Part shown: in pieces, positions 28,932-38,282 of the stretch
How positions within the stretch are numbered: position 1 is the first letter of the stretch
Layout of the letters: each line of letters opens with the position of its first letter
Assembly: GCA_010365135.1 (NCBI GenBank)
Contig: JAAFGY010000002.1
Location: forward strand, 1 to 64,000
Source of the DNA: Flavobacterium sp.
Lineage (GTDB): Bacteria; Bacteroidota; Bacteroidia; Flavobacteriales; Flavobacteriaceae
Direction: 5' to 3'
Length of the DNA stretch: 64,000 nucleotides
The notes under the pieces: generated by a model
Told to the model about the DNA's origin: nothing
The model's input: the letters and a program-made list of their open reading frames with translations, nothing else
Database searches by the model: none
Made by a program: the position numbers and the translations under genes

Positions 28932-29015
28932 TAGCCCTGTTGGCAGCGGCATCCTTTTTCTGGCTTCTTTAGACAGAAAAAGATATAGCGTACAGCAGGA
29001 AAAAGCTCCTAAAAA
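28932..29015 (+). repeat. structured intergenic repeat, copy 2 (TAGCCCTG...CAGGAAAAAGCTCCTAAAAA)
   Basis: Aligned with 21218-21304; CCTG/CAGG replaces CCCG/CGGG; inner hairpin CTTTTTCTG/CAGAAAAAG; lies between convergent genes. Confidence 0.78.
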
Positions 29016-29579
29016 TTAAACTGGAAAATTTCTCTTCTGCGCTATTTGATACAATTTGAACATCAAAAAAGCTACTATTGCGCCACATAAATATCCACCA
29101 ATAATATCCAAAGGATAGTGTAAACCCAAGTAAATGCGGCTATAGGCGAAGATTAACGGCCATAAAAATAACAACCAAAAATATTTGAAATCTTTCTTGA
29201 AAATAAGGTATAAAAAAGTGGCAACTCCCATTGAACTTGAGGCGTGACCTGAGAAAAAACCAAAAGAAGATCTGGATTGTACTATTCGAATAAAAGTATT
29301 TATTTCGGGATTGTTGCAAGGTCGAAGTCTTTGAAATCCGTTTTTGAATCCGTTTGCGATTTGGTCTGTAAAAACCAATAATATCCCCACGAACAGCATT
29401 AAATACAGGGTTTGTTTGGTTCCTAATTTTCTGGAAATGAGATACAGCAAGAATAAGAAAAGCGGAATCCAAGAAGTTTGTTTAGTAATTAGCAACCAAA
29501 GTGCATCATATTTTTCCGAACCCAAACCGTTTAAAAAAACGAATAGTTTGGTATCCATCGAGAGGATTTTCTCCAACAT
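29016..29579 (-). CDS. phosphatase PAP2 family protein
   Basis: SGHASSSMG and SRIYLGLHYPLDIIGG motifs. Confidence 0.94.
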   Translation of the reverse strand: MLEKILSMDTKLFVFLNGLGSEKYDALWLLITKQTSWIPLFLFLLYLISRKLGTKQTLYLMLFVGILLVFTDQIANGFKNGFQRLRPCNNPEINTFIRIVQSRSSFGFFSGHASSSMGVATFLYLIFKKDFKYFWLLFLWPLIFAYSRIYLGLHYPLDIIGGYLCGAIVAFLMFKLYQIAQKRNFPV

Positions 29580-30049
29580 TATTTAGTACGTTTTATTGGC
29601 CCTAAATGCTCTTGACTCTCTTCCGTTTTTGGCGCTTTTTCAGGGGTTGAATCGTCTTTATTGTTGTCAATTTCTAGTGAGAGCGCAACTGAAGTTTCGG
29701 TTATAGGAGGAGTATTTTTGGACATTATTGTACTTGCAACTTTGTCCACTTCTGACGAAAAATTATCTGAAATTCCTAGTAAAGGATTCTTGTCTCCTCC
29801 TAATAAATTAGCTTTAGCACTATTGATTTCAGAAGTGATATTGTGGGTCAAATCGCTTAACATATTTTGGTCGAAGCCATTGGCATCTGCACCTTTTTGA
29901 ATTTCGCTTTTTATGTCGTTGGTCGCATTTTTTAATTGCGCCATCGCTTTTCCCATAGTACGCGCTATTTCTGGAACTTTATCAGAACCAAAAAGCATTA
30001 AAACCACAAACATTATAAAAATTAATTCGCCTCCGCCAATTCCAAACAT
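29579..30049 (-). CDS. tatA: twin-arginine translocase TatA/TatE family subunit
   Basis: MFGIGGGELIFIMFVVLMLFGSDKVPEIARTMGKAM. Confidence 0.92.
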   Translation of the reverse strand: MFGIGGGELIFIMFVVLMLFGSDKVPEIARTMGKAMAQLKNATNDIKSEIQKGADANGFDQNMLSDLTHNITSEINSAKANLLGGDKNPLLGISDNFSSEVDKVASTIMSKNTPPITETSVALSLEIDNNKDDSTPEKAPKTEESQEHLGPIKRTK

Positions 30050-30210
30050 AATCTATTATTTAGTTTGCAAAGTTACACAGATGTACTGTTACAAAATGGT
30101 TTAATTAATAATTATTTAACGATAATTGAATTTGATTTTTCCATTACCAAATGTAGTAATTCTTTTGAATTCTTTGTTTTTTTGACCGTAGAATCTAGTG
30201 TTTTTGAGTT

Positions 30211-30939
30211 TTATTGTTGCCCTGAAATAATTTCGTTATATTTTAATGCCAAAGGAACAATCAAAAAATTTATTTTAGCTATGTTTTTTGATTTTAAAGC
30301 TTCCGCCAAATTTTTGTCTTCAATACAATAATACTGAAATCCTTTGATGTAATCTGAAGGAATTTTAAGTGTATGAGTGAAATATTTGTAGTCAAATAGG
30401 GAGCCAAATACCACTAATAAACGCACTTTTTTTTCTACTTCAAGTTCTTTTTTGAGCATGGCTGTACGTCCTGAAATTGCATTAATTAGTGCGGTGATTG
30501 GTGTTGAATTCGCACTGTATAATCTTCTTTCTCCCCGAGTTCGCTGAATAATTCCTTTGGGAGAAATCCCCAGTGCAACCGCATTTATTTCAGGGTGTTT
30601 GTTGATGGTTACCTCTTCGAGTTCAATGACTTTGGACATCATTTTGACGATTAAAATATCTGATTTCAAATCCTCTTCTTCGATTATCTTTCTATGATAT
30701 TCTAAATTTATTGACGAAAAAACCAATAAATCCTCGGCTTTCGCCAAAATATAGAAATCGCCCTTGCTATTGCTTGCAGTACTTTTTTCATTTACTAAAT
30801 TGATGATTGTTATTCCTTCGACGTTGCCAGATTCTACAACAATTTTTCCATGGATCAATTTCTCGCCAGCAATTTGACCATAAGTTATTTGGCACAATAA
30901 CAAAAAAAGGACAAGTGTATTATTGGTTCTCACTAGCAA
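30211..30939 (-). CDS. carboxypeptidase-regulatory-like domain protein, paralog B
   Basis: N-terminal signal and CarboxypepD_reg-like beta domain; homologous to the upstream gene. Exact start uncertain (GTG/TTG). Confidence 0.82.
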   Translation of the reverse strand: MLVRTNNTLVLFLLLCQITYGQIAGEKLIHGKIVVESGNVEGITIINLVNEKSTASNSKGDFYILAKAEDLLVFSSINLEYHRKIIEEEDLKSDILIVKMMSKVIELEEVTINKHPEINAVALGISPKGIIQRTRGERRLYSANSTPITALINAISGRTAMLKKELEVEKKVRLLVVFGSLFDYKYFTHTLKIPSDYIKGFQYYCIEDKNLAEALKSKNIAKINFLIVPLALKYNEIISGQQ

Positions 30940-31684
30940 TAATTTTAATATAATTTTCTGCCAAAGTAACCATTGCGAATTCTATATTGGTTTTGTTTTT
31001 GGTTTTCAAAACGGTAGTAAATCTTGCATTCTCTACAATGTAATATTCAAATCCTTTTATGTAATCCAAAGGTATTTTTAAATGATTAGCAAAATAATTT
31101 TTGTCAAACATATTTTCTAATTGTAGTAAGTAAAATTCTTTATTTTCGACTTCAAGTTCCTTTTTAAGCATTTTTGTTCTTCCTGAAATCCAGTTTAACA
31201 AAGGATCCGCCGATATCGAACCGCCAGCCATTCCTGTGTAACTGGATGTTGGACTCAAGCTTGTTGCGGTATATAATTTTCTCTCTGCCGGCGTATAAGA
31301 TCTTTTTCCTTTCGAAACAATACCTAAAGAAAAAGCATTAATATTGTCATATCTTTTTACAACAATCTCTTTTAGGTAGGTGATCATTGGTTCCATTTTC
31401 ACCAAAAATAATCCTTTTTCAAAATCTTCTTGATGCAAACAAATTCGAATTTCTTTTAAATGAACTGCTGAAAATAGGAGAGTGTCGCCAGGAATTGCAC
31501 TTATAGCGAAGTAACCTTCCTTTTCAGAAATGGTCGATTTTTCGGTTTTTAAATTGATAACATAAACTCCTTCAAGATCCATACTATTGGCGTTGATTTT
31601 TCCATTTAATACAATTCTAGGCGATTCTTGAGCCAAAATAATATTGGCAATCAAAATAAATCCAATACATATTCCTAATTTCAT
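30920..31684 (-). CDS. carboxypeptidase-regulatory-like domain protein, paralog A
   Basis: Shares the ISGRTxMLKKELEVE...KIPLDYIKGFxYY blocks with the downstream ORF. Confidence 0.85.
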   Translation of the reverse strand: MKLGICIGFILIANIILAQESPRIVLNGKINANSMDLEGVYVINLKTEKSTISEKEGYFAISAIPGDTLLFSAVHLKEIRICLHQEDFEKGLFLVKMEPMITYLKEIVVKRYDNINAFSLGIVSKGKRSYTPAERKLYTATSLSPTSSYTGMAGGSISADPLLNWISGRTKMLKKELEVENKEFYLLQLENMFDKNYFANHLKIPLDYIKGFEYYIVENARFTTVLKTKNKTNIEFAMVTLAENYIKIIASENQ

Positions 31685-31845
31685 TAATGGGGCTAATCAA
31701 TTATTTTTATGATGTAAAATTATTCCAATCTCTTCCAAATTAAATATTAAGGAATTCGTAAGAATATGTTAATTAAAATTTGGGAATTGCAGCACTAAAA
31801 GCACGATTTCATACCTTTAACGCAAATTTATAGTACTTAAATAAA

Positions 31846-32553
31846 ATGAAAAATATAATTATTGCAAGCACATCAACCGTTCACGGAGGAGATTATTTGG
31901 AGTATTTGTTGCCCGAATTAAAGACTCATTTCGAGCATTGCAAAACTATTTTGTTTATTCCTTTTGCACGACCGGCTGGCCTTTCACACGGGGATTACAC
32001 TGCAAAAGTGGCTTTGGCCTTCGCCAAAATCGATAAAGAACTTAAAGGAATTCATGAGTTTGATGATTATTCTACGGCAATTAATAGAGCTGATGGAATC
32101 TTTACAGGTGGAGGAAACACTTTTTTATTGGTAACGCAATTGTATAAATACAATATAATAGATGTTCTTGCCGAAGCGGTTAAAAGCGGAACGCCTTATT
32201 TAGGGACAAGTGCCGGCAGCAATATTTGCGGACTGACGATGCAGACCACTAATGATATGCCTATAATTTATCCGCCAAGTTTTGATACCTTAGGGTTGAT
32301 TCCTTTTAATTTAAATCCTCATTATTTGGATGCGAATTTGCAATCGACACATATGGGAGAAACACGTGAAACTAGAATAAACGAGTTTCATTCGTTCAAC
32401 AGTTTTCCGGTTTTAGGATTGCGTGAAGGAAGTTGGTTGGATGTAAAAGGCGAAAGAATAATTTTGAAAGGAAATCTAACCGCTCGACTTTTTAGACAAG
32501 ATCAAATTCCATTAGAAGTGGAAAGCGAATCTGATTTGAGTTTTTTAAAATAA
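31846..32553 (+). CDS. pepE: dipeptidase PepE (peptidase S51)
   Basis: GIFTGGGNTFLLVTQLY, GTSAGSNICGLTMQTTNDMPI. Confidence 0.94.
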   Translation: MKNIIIASTSTVHGGDYLEYLLPELKTHFEHCKTILFIPFARPAGLSHGDYTAKVALAFAKIDKELKGIHEFDDYSTAINRADGIFTGGGNTFLLVTQLYKYNIIDVLAEAVKSGTPYLGTSAGSNICGLTMQTTNDMPIIYPPSFDTLGLIPFNLNPHYLDANLQSTHMGETRETRINEFHSFNSFPVLGLREGSWLDVKGERIILKGNLTARLFRQDQIPLEVESESDLSFLK

Positions 32554-32555
32554 AA

Positions 32556-32580
32556 AACCCCAAACTTTCGTTTGAGGTTT
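32556..32580. terminator. terminator between pepE and tRNA-Gly
   Basis: AAACCCCAAAC-TTTC-GTTTGAGGTTT with one G-T pair, flanked by A- and T-runs. Confidence 0.7.
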
Positions 32581-32584
32581 TTGG

Positions 32585-32657
<73 letters not shown>

Positions 32658-32854
32658 ATTACAACGGTGCAAATATAAATAATTAGTTGGTTTCTGTGCA
32701 AGTTTTTTTTTGAATTTTAACATAAAAGATTTTAATTTTTTATAACCGTTTTAAAACTAAATCATTATAATTCGATTATATTTATATTCGTATGTCAATC
32801 CTAATAAAAATACCACACCTAGCACATTTATAGTAAAACGACCAGTTCTTAAAA

Positions 32855-32884
32855 TTGGAAAACCTCTTGAAAGTTGTATTTTTG
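32855..32884 (+). promoter_or_regulatory. Bacteroidota promoter TTG-N19-TATTTTTG
   Basis: TTG 32855-32857, TATTTTTG 32877-32884; upstream of the L,D-transpeptidase. Confidence 0.65.
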
Positions 32885-33029
32885 CAAGAATTCAAATGAG
32901 GATTTAATTTGATTTAATGCTAGGGAATTGGCGTTATTCTGTTAGCAAAAAATGGGTTGCTCAAAACAATATTTCTTTTTGGAATAACCGATTTGGGAGC
33001 GCTTGTTCTCATGTTTAAAAAATACATTC

Positions 33030-34613
33030 ATGAAATTTATTTTAATAATATTATTGATATTCAGCATTTTAAGTTGTGAAAAAGAAAAGCCGCGAAAGTC
33101 GTCTGCTCCAGCTCCTGCCCATATCACTACCATTAAACCAGAGGGAAAATCGGTTTTGATTGACAGTGCTTTGGTCAACTCTTATGGCAGCAAAACGCTT
33201 AAGGAGTTTTATTTCTCTTCTGGGTTTAAATCGGTTTGGCAATCCAAAGAAGACAGAAAAATCATTTTAGAGCAACTCTTGAATTCTGCGGAAGACGGGT
33301 TAAATCCTGCTGATTATTCCATTGAAAAATTACAAAAATTTGAAAAAATATATGCTAATTTAAGTGATAAAGACAGAGGAATTTATGATATTTTATTTAC
33401 TCATAGCTTTCAAAAATACATATTGCACCAGACTAATGGAAGACTAAATCCCAGGAATTTATATAAAGATTGGGATCTAAAAGAAAATAAAATCGATATC
33501 AATGGGACTATTGCAAAATTAATTAAAAGCGATTCATTAGTGTTTAGAATAGAACAATTAAAACCCAATCATCTCGTTTATAAAAGTCTGAAAAAAGCAC
33601 TCAAAATCATTAATACTTTTCCAAACGATAATTTTAAAGCGATCGAAATAGCTAATAAAATTATTCAAAATGATACAAACACTGCATTGATTGACATAAA
33701 AAAGAGATTAATTTATTGGAAGCTTTTGCATCCAAAAGACAGCTTGAGTTCTATTTATGACAATGAAACTGCTGAAGCCGTTAAAAAATTTCAAATGCTT
33801 CATGGTTTAGCAGCAGATGGAGTTATTGGAAAAGGAACTATTGCATCACTCAATTTTACGAAAAACCAACGAAAAAAACAAATTATTGCCAATCTGGAAC
33901 GCTGGAAATGGTATCCAAAAGAAATGGGAAAAGAATATTTAATAATTAATATTCCTGATTATAGATTGACTTTGGTCAAAGATAATGACACAATAAGAAC
34001 GCATAAAGTTATAGTGGGAAGCGCCAAGAGACGAACTCCAGTGCTATCGTCAAATATAACTCATGTGATTTTTAATCCCACTTGGACTGTGCCACCGACG
34101 ATTCTAAAAGAAGACGTAATTCCCGCAATTTCTAGAAATCGAAATTATTTAGCTCAGTCCAATATAAAAGTGTACGATAGTAACGGAAAGGTAGTTTCTG
34201 CCAATAATTGGTTGCTTTCAAGAGCAAAAAGTTATCGGTACGTACAAAGTCCTGGAACATTTAATTCCTTAGGGATGGTGAAACTGGTATTCCCAAATCG
34301 GTTTTCGATTTATTTGCACGATACCAATCATCGAGATTTTTTTGGAAAACAAATGCGTTCTCTCAGTTCAGGTTGTGTACGAGTGGAACATCCATTAAAA
34401 TTGGCTGAATATTTACTTGACGATGAGCGCAATTGGAATTTAGAAAAGATTACCCAAACACTCCAAAACGAAAAAACGAAGCAGATAAAAATCAAGAATG
34501 ACGTTACCATTCACGTTTTATATTGGACCGCTTGGAGCGAAGACAACAGATTAATTTTTAGAGACGACATCTATAATCTTGATGCCAATTTGTATCAAAA
34601 ATTAAGAAAATAA
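33030..34613 (+). CDS. L,D-transpeptidase (YcbB/LdtD-like) lipoprotein with peptidoglycan-binding domain
   Basis: MKFILIILLIFSILSC lipobox; VKKFQMLHGLAADGVIGKGT; HDTNHRDFFG...SSGCVRVEHP. Confidence 0.93.
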   Translation: MKFILIILLIFSILSCEKEKPRKSSAPAPAHITTIKPEGKSVLIDSALVNSYGSKTLKEFYFSSGFKSVWQSKEDRKIILEQLLNSAEDGLNPADYSIEKLQKFEKIYANLSDKDRGIYDILFTHSFQKYILHQTNGRLNPRNLYKDWDLKENKIDINGTIAKLIKSDSLVFRIEQLKPNHLVYKSLKKALKIINTFPNDNFKAIEIANKIIQNDTNTALIDIKKRLIYWKLLHPKDSLSSIYDNETAEAVKKFQMLHGLAADGVIGKGTIASLNFTKNQRKKQIIANLERWKWYPKEMGKEYLIINIPDYRLTLVKDNDTIRTHKVIVGSAKRRTPVLSSNITHVIFNPTWTVPPTILKEDVIPAISRNRNYLAQSNIKVYDSNGKVVSANNWLLSRAKSYRYVQSPGTFNSLGMVKLVFPNRFSIYLHDTNHRDFFGKQMRSLSSGCVRVEHPLKLAEYLLDDERNWNLEKITQTLQNEKTKQIKIKNDVTIHVLYWTAWSEDNRLIFRDDIYNLDANLYQKLRK

Positions 34614-35324
34614 AGCAGAAATTTTTTCGAAACTTCTGGACGGGTGATAAATAAACAAACAAGATTTGTTCTTTATTGTATTGACAATTTCCTTAAGAGA
34701 TTCTTCTGGAATTGCTGGACATCCTTGACTTCTTCCTAATCTTTTGTTACATTTAATGAAAGAATTTGAGACATAATTTGCCGAATGCATCACCACGCCT
34801 CTTTCTCTTGCATTGTCATTAATACCTTTTTCTAGGCCGTCTAATTTAAGGGACATGCCGTGTTTGCCGTTATAAATTTCGCCGGTAGCATAAAAACCCA
34901 AACTGCTTTTGAATGAGCTATTTGTATTTGAAAAACTATTGGCATATTCCTCACCAGTATTCCTTCCGTGCGCCACTAAGGAATTATACAAAATTGTATT
35001 GGTGTCTAGATCGATTACCCAAAGCCTTTTAACATTGGACGACAAACTAAAATCTACTAAGGTCAAAATATTTTTTTGGATTAAACCTCTCTCTTTCAGC
35101 GAATAAAAACCTTTTAGCGCTTCTTTAAAACTTTCGAGATTAGGTAGATCAAAATGATTGGAATTCAGGCTTTTATAAAGGGTTTCGATTTTGGACTCGG
35201 AACTTGTGCTTATTAAGCTTGCGACTTCTTTTTTTTGTAGTTTTACTGGATTAGTAAAATTTGTTTTACTGGTATAAATAGAGAACAGCAAAAACATAGC
35301 GGCAGGAAATATCTTATAAATCAT
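34602..35324 (-). CDS. murein L,D-transpeptidase catalytic domain family protein
   Basis: VVMHSANYVSNSFIKCNKRLGRSQGCPAIP. Confidence 0.92.
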   Translation of the reverse strand: MIYKIFPAAMFLLFSIYTSKTNFTNPVKLQKKEVASLISTSSESKIETLYKSLNSNHFDLPNLESFKEALKGFYSLKERGLIQKNILTLVDFSLSSNVKRLWVIDLDTNTILYNSLVAHGRNTGEEYANSFSNTNSSFKSSLGFYATGEIYNGKHGMSLKLDGLEKGINDNARERGVVMHSANYVSNSFIKCNKRLGRSQGCPAIPEESLKEIVNTIKNKSCLFIYHPSRSFEKISALFS

Positions 35325-35462
35325 TGAAAATGTTTAGGTTAGACATTGAATTTGGGACTGCAAATATACGATAGAAATGTTGTTCCCATCAAATTTTAAG
35401 AAAATAATGTGATTTCAATACTCGATGTAGCGCAATTTTAGGTTGTTAAAAATCGCGTTTTT

Positions 35463-35492
35463 TTGTTTTTTGTGTTAATATTACTATATTTG
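35463..35492 (+). promoter_or_regulatory. Bacteroidota promoter TTG-N19-TATATTTG
   Basis: TTG 35463-35465, TATATTTG 35485-35492; 20 bp upstream of the start codon. Confidence 0.65.
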
Positions 35493-35512
35493 CTTTATAA
35501 TTATCTTAATTT

Positions 35513-37960
35513 ATGTCGAAGTTTTATCCATCCTTTCTACTTTTTTTTGTTTTTATAAATCTAGGCTGTTATGCCCAAAAAAAGACACTTCAGGCAAAAT
35601 CTACTGCCGAAAATATCACTATAGACGCTAAAAATGATGAGGAAGCATGGAAAACTGCTCCAATTGCGACTGATTTTATAATGTTTGAACCGGATAACGG
35701 GAAACCTATCAGCGAAAGCAAGAAAACAGAGGTAAAAGTTTTATACGATAATACGGCTATTTACATTTCGGCCATTTTGTATGACGATGAACCCAATAAA
35801 ATTTCTAAAGAATTAACGAATAGAGATGATTTTGGCGTTGCTGACAATTTTTCAGTTTCGATCAACGGAAATAATGATGGTCAACAAGATTTTAGATTTT
35901 TTGTTAGCGCTGCCGGAGTTCAGATGGATTGTTTGGCAACGGAAAGCCTCGAAGATTTTAATTGGGACGCGATTTGGGACAGTAAAGTAAAGATAACGAC
36001 TTTCGGTTGGATTGTCGAAATGAAAATTCCTTATGCAGCTCTTCGATTTTCAAACGCAGCCAAACAAACGTGGGGCTTGAATTTTAAGCGAGATATAAAG
36101 CGTGGTGCCAAAGACCAAAGTTACACTTGGAATTTTGTCGATACAAAAATTGGTTCCATAATCACACAAGAAGGCATTTTGGAAGGAATCCAAAACATAA
36201 AAACACCTACTCGTCTTTTCTTGATTCCATATACATCGGCCTATTATCAAAAAGATGACTATGCTTCTGATAAAACTTTAAAGGCTGGAATGGATATAAA
36301 ATTTGGAATAAATGATGCCTTTACACTTGATGCAATCTTAGTTCCTGATTTTGGACAAACAAAATTTGACAATGCAATTTTAAATTTAGAGCCTTTTGAA
36401 CAACAACTCAATGAAAACAGGCCTTTTTTTACCGAAGCAACCGACTTATTTGCCAAAGGAAATCTGTTTTATTCTCGTAGAATTGGCGGAAGCCCAATAA
36501 TAGACAGTTATGCGCTTCAGAATCAATTAGCTGCAAATGAGGAAATCACAAATTTTCCTAGCACTGTCGATTTAATAAATGCGGTAAAAATTTCTGGTCG
36601 AACCGAAAAAGGATTAGGAATTGGATTTTTGAACGCTATTACCGAAAAAACGTATGCCAAAATTCAAGATACTATATCGGGAGTAACGCGAAAAGAAGTC
36701 ATACAACCCTTGACAAATTACAATGTTTTGGTCTTAGATCAGCGTTTTAATCAAAATTCATCGGTTACTTTAGTGAATACAAATACCATTCGAAACGGAA
36801 ATTTTCGCGATGCCAATGTCGCAGCTTTATTATTCGATTTGAATACAAAAGCAAATACCTTTAAATTGTCGGGTGATTTTAAATACAGTTCTATAAAGGA
36901 TAGCGATATTAATTATGGGTCAATGTATGGATTAGAAAATTACGATGGTTATAAAACAGCATTGAATTTTTCCAAAACAAGGGGAAAATACCGGTATTTA
37001 TTTTCGGGAAAATATCTTTCTGAAAATTATGATGTCAATGATTTGGGTTTGATTTTTGTAAATAATTATCACTCGGGTTATGGAGAAATGACGTATCGAA
37101 TAGTTAATCCTACCAAGGTTTTTAATTCCTTTAAAATTAACCAGAACATAAATGTTGAAATTCAAAATACAACTGGAAAAACTCAGGAAGCTTGGTATCA
37201 AGCTATAATGACGGCCACGACAATAAAAAACCATTATCTTGAAGGTAAACTTCAAATTAACCCTGTAAATCGATTCGATTTTTATGAACCACGCGTTTAT
37301 GCAAGATATGTGTTTAAGCCTAAAAGTGCTTTACTATATGCACTGTTTTACTCGAACGACAATAAACCATTTCATTATGAAATTGAGGGATATATTGAGA
37401 AATTTGATGAAGATAATAGAAACACCTACACAGTAAATGGTGGAATAAAATACCGATTCAACGACAAACTTTCCTTATCCTATAATATTCTTTACACTCG
37501 AAAAGTAAATGACAGAGGGTTTGTTTCCCTATTACAAAACAATGATATCATTTTTGGAGAACGCAATCGAGAAATAGTAGAGCATTATTTTAATGGTAAA
37601 TATTCTATAAATGATAAGATGACTTTTAATCTTATCGCTCGTTATTATTGGTCATATTCTGAAAATCACGAATTTTTCACGCTGCAAGAGGACGGCTATT
37701 TGGCTCCAAATTCAACATATTCCAAAAATAAAAATAGAAATTTTAACTCTTGGAACTTAGACTTTTCTTATTCTTGGTGGTTTGCTCCTGGAAGCGAAAT
37801 CTCTGTTTTGTATCGAAATTATGCCTTGGAAAGCACCAATCTTGTCCAAAAAAACATGTCTACAAATCTTAGCAATGTGTTCGATACTAATTTGACTAAT
37901 ATTTTTTCAGTAAGCTTACGCTATTATATCGATTATAATTCCTTGAAAAGAAAGAAATAA
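35513..37960 (+). CDS. carbohydrate-binding family 9-like / DUF5916 outer-membrane protein
   Basis: CBM9-like N-terminus (DAKNDEEAWKTAPIATDF...), beta-barrel-like C-terminus (…FSVSLRYYIDYNSLKRKK). Confidence 0.88.
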   Translation: MSKFYPSFLLFFVFINLGCYAQKKTLQAKSTAENITIDAKNDEEAWKTAPIATDFIMFEPDNGKPISESKKTEVKVLYDNTAIYISAILYDDEPNKISKELTNRDDFGVADNFSVSINGNNDGQQDFRFFVSAAGVQMDCLATESLEDFNWDAIWDSKVKITTFGWIVEMKIPYAALRFSNAAKQTWGLNFKRDIKRGAKDQSYTWNFVDTKIGSIITQEGILEGIQNIKTPTRLFLIPYTSAYYQKDDYASDKTLKAGMDIKFGINDAFTLDAILVPDFGQTKFDNAILNLEPFEQQLNENRPFFTEATDLFAKGNLFYSRRIGGSPIIDSYALQNQLAANEEITNFPSTVDLINAVKISGRTEKGLGIGFLNAITEKTYAKIQDTISGVTRKEVIQPLTNYNVLVLDQRFNQNSSVTLVNTNTIRNGNFRDANVAALLFDLNTKANTFKLSGDFKYSSIKDSDINYGSMYGLENYDGYKTALNFSKTRGKYRYLFSGKYLSENYDVNDLGLIFVNNYHSGYGEMTYRIVNPTKVFNSFKINQNINVEIQNTTGKTQEAWYQAIMTATTIKNHYLEGKLQINPVNRFDFYEPRVYARYVFKPKSALLYALFYSNDNKPFHYEIEGYIEKFDEDNRNTYTVNGGIKYRFNDKLSLSYNILYTRKVNDRGFVSLLQNNDIIFGERNREIVEHYFNGKYSINDKMTFNLIARYYWSYSENHEFFTLQEDGYLAPNSTYSKNKNRNFNSWNLDFSYSWWFAPGSEISVLYRNYALESTNLVQKNMSTNLSNVFDTNLTNIFSVSLRYYIDYNSLKRKK

Positions 37961-38236
37961 TTTTTCTAAGTTCGAAAATGTAATATATACCATTTCGACC
38001 GACTATTTTATAGAATTCTGTCTAATTTTATACGTTTTTATTTAATCAAGGAAATAGTTTTTAGGCAATGGTTTTGAAATGGAATGTTGAAATTTTTTCC
38101 TTGGAAAACATATTTTTCTACATGGTTTTCGGACATTTTTTGTTGCATTTATTGTATCAAAACGCCCATTTTGCAGCAGATTTTTAAGTATTTATTGCTC
38201 TTCTCTTTTTTATATATAATAGTAGTTATGACGTAC

Positions 38237-38265
38237 TTGTATTTTTTTGGAAAGCTTTACCTTTG
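38237..38265 (+). promoter_or_regulatory. Bacteroidota promoter TTG-N18-TACCTTTG
   Basis: TTG 38237-38239, TACCTTTG 38258-38265; 17 bp upstream of gpmI. Confidence 0.65.
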
Positions 38266-38282
38266 CATAAAAATTCAAGACA

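Noticed and set aside
32942-33178. 78-aa minus-strand ORF over the L,D-transpeptidase 5' region
   Set aside because: Overlaps the lipoprotein signal of a strong CDS; no family hallmark.
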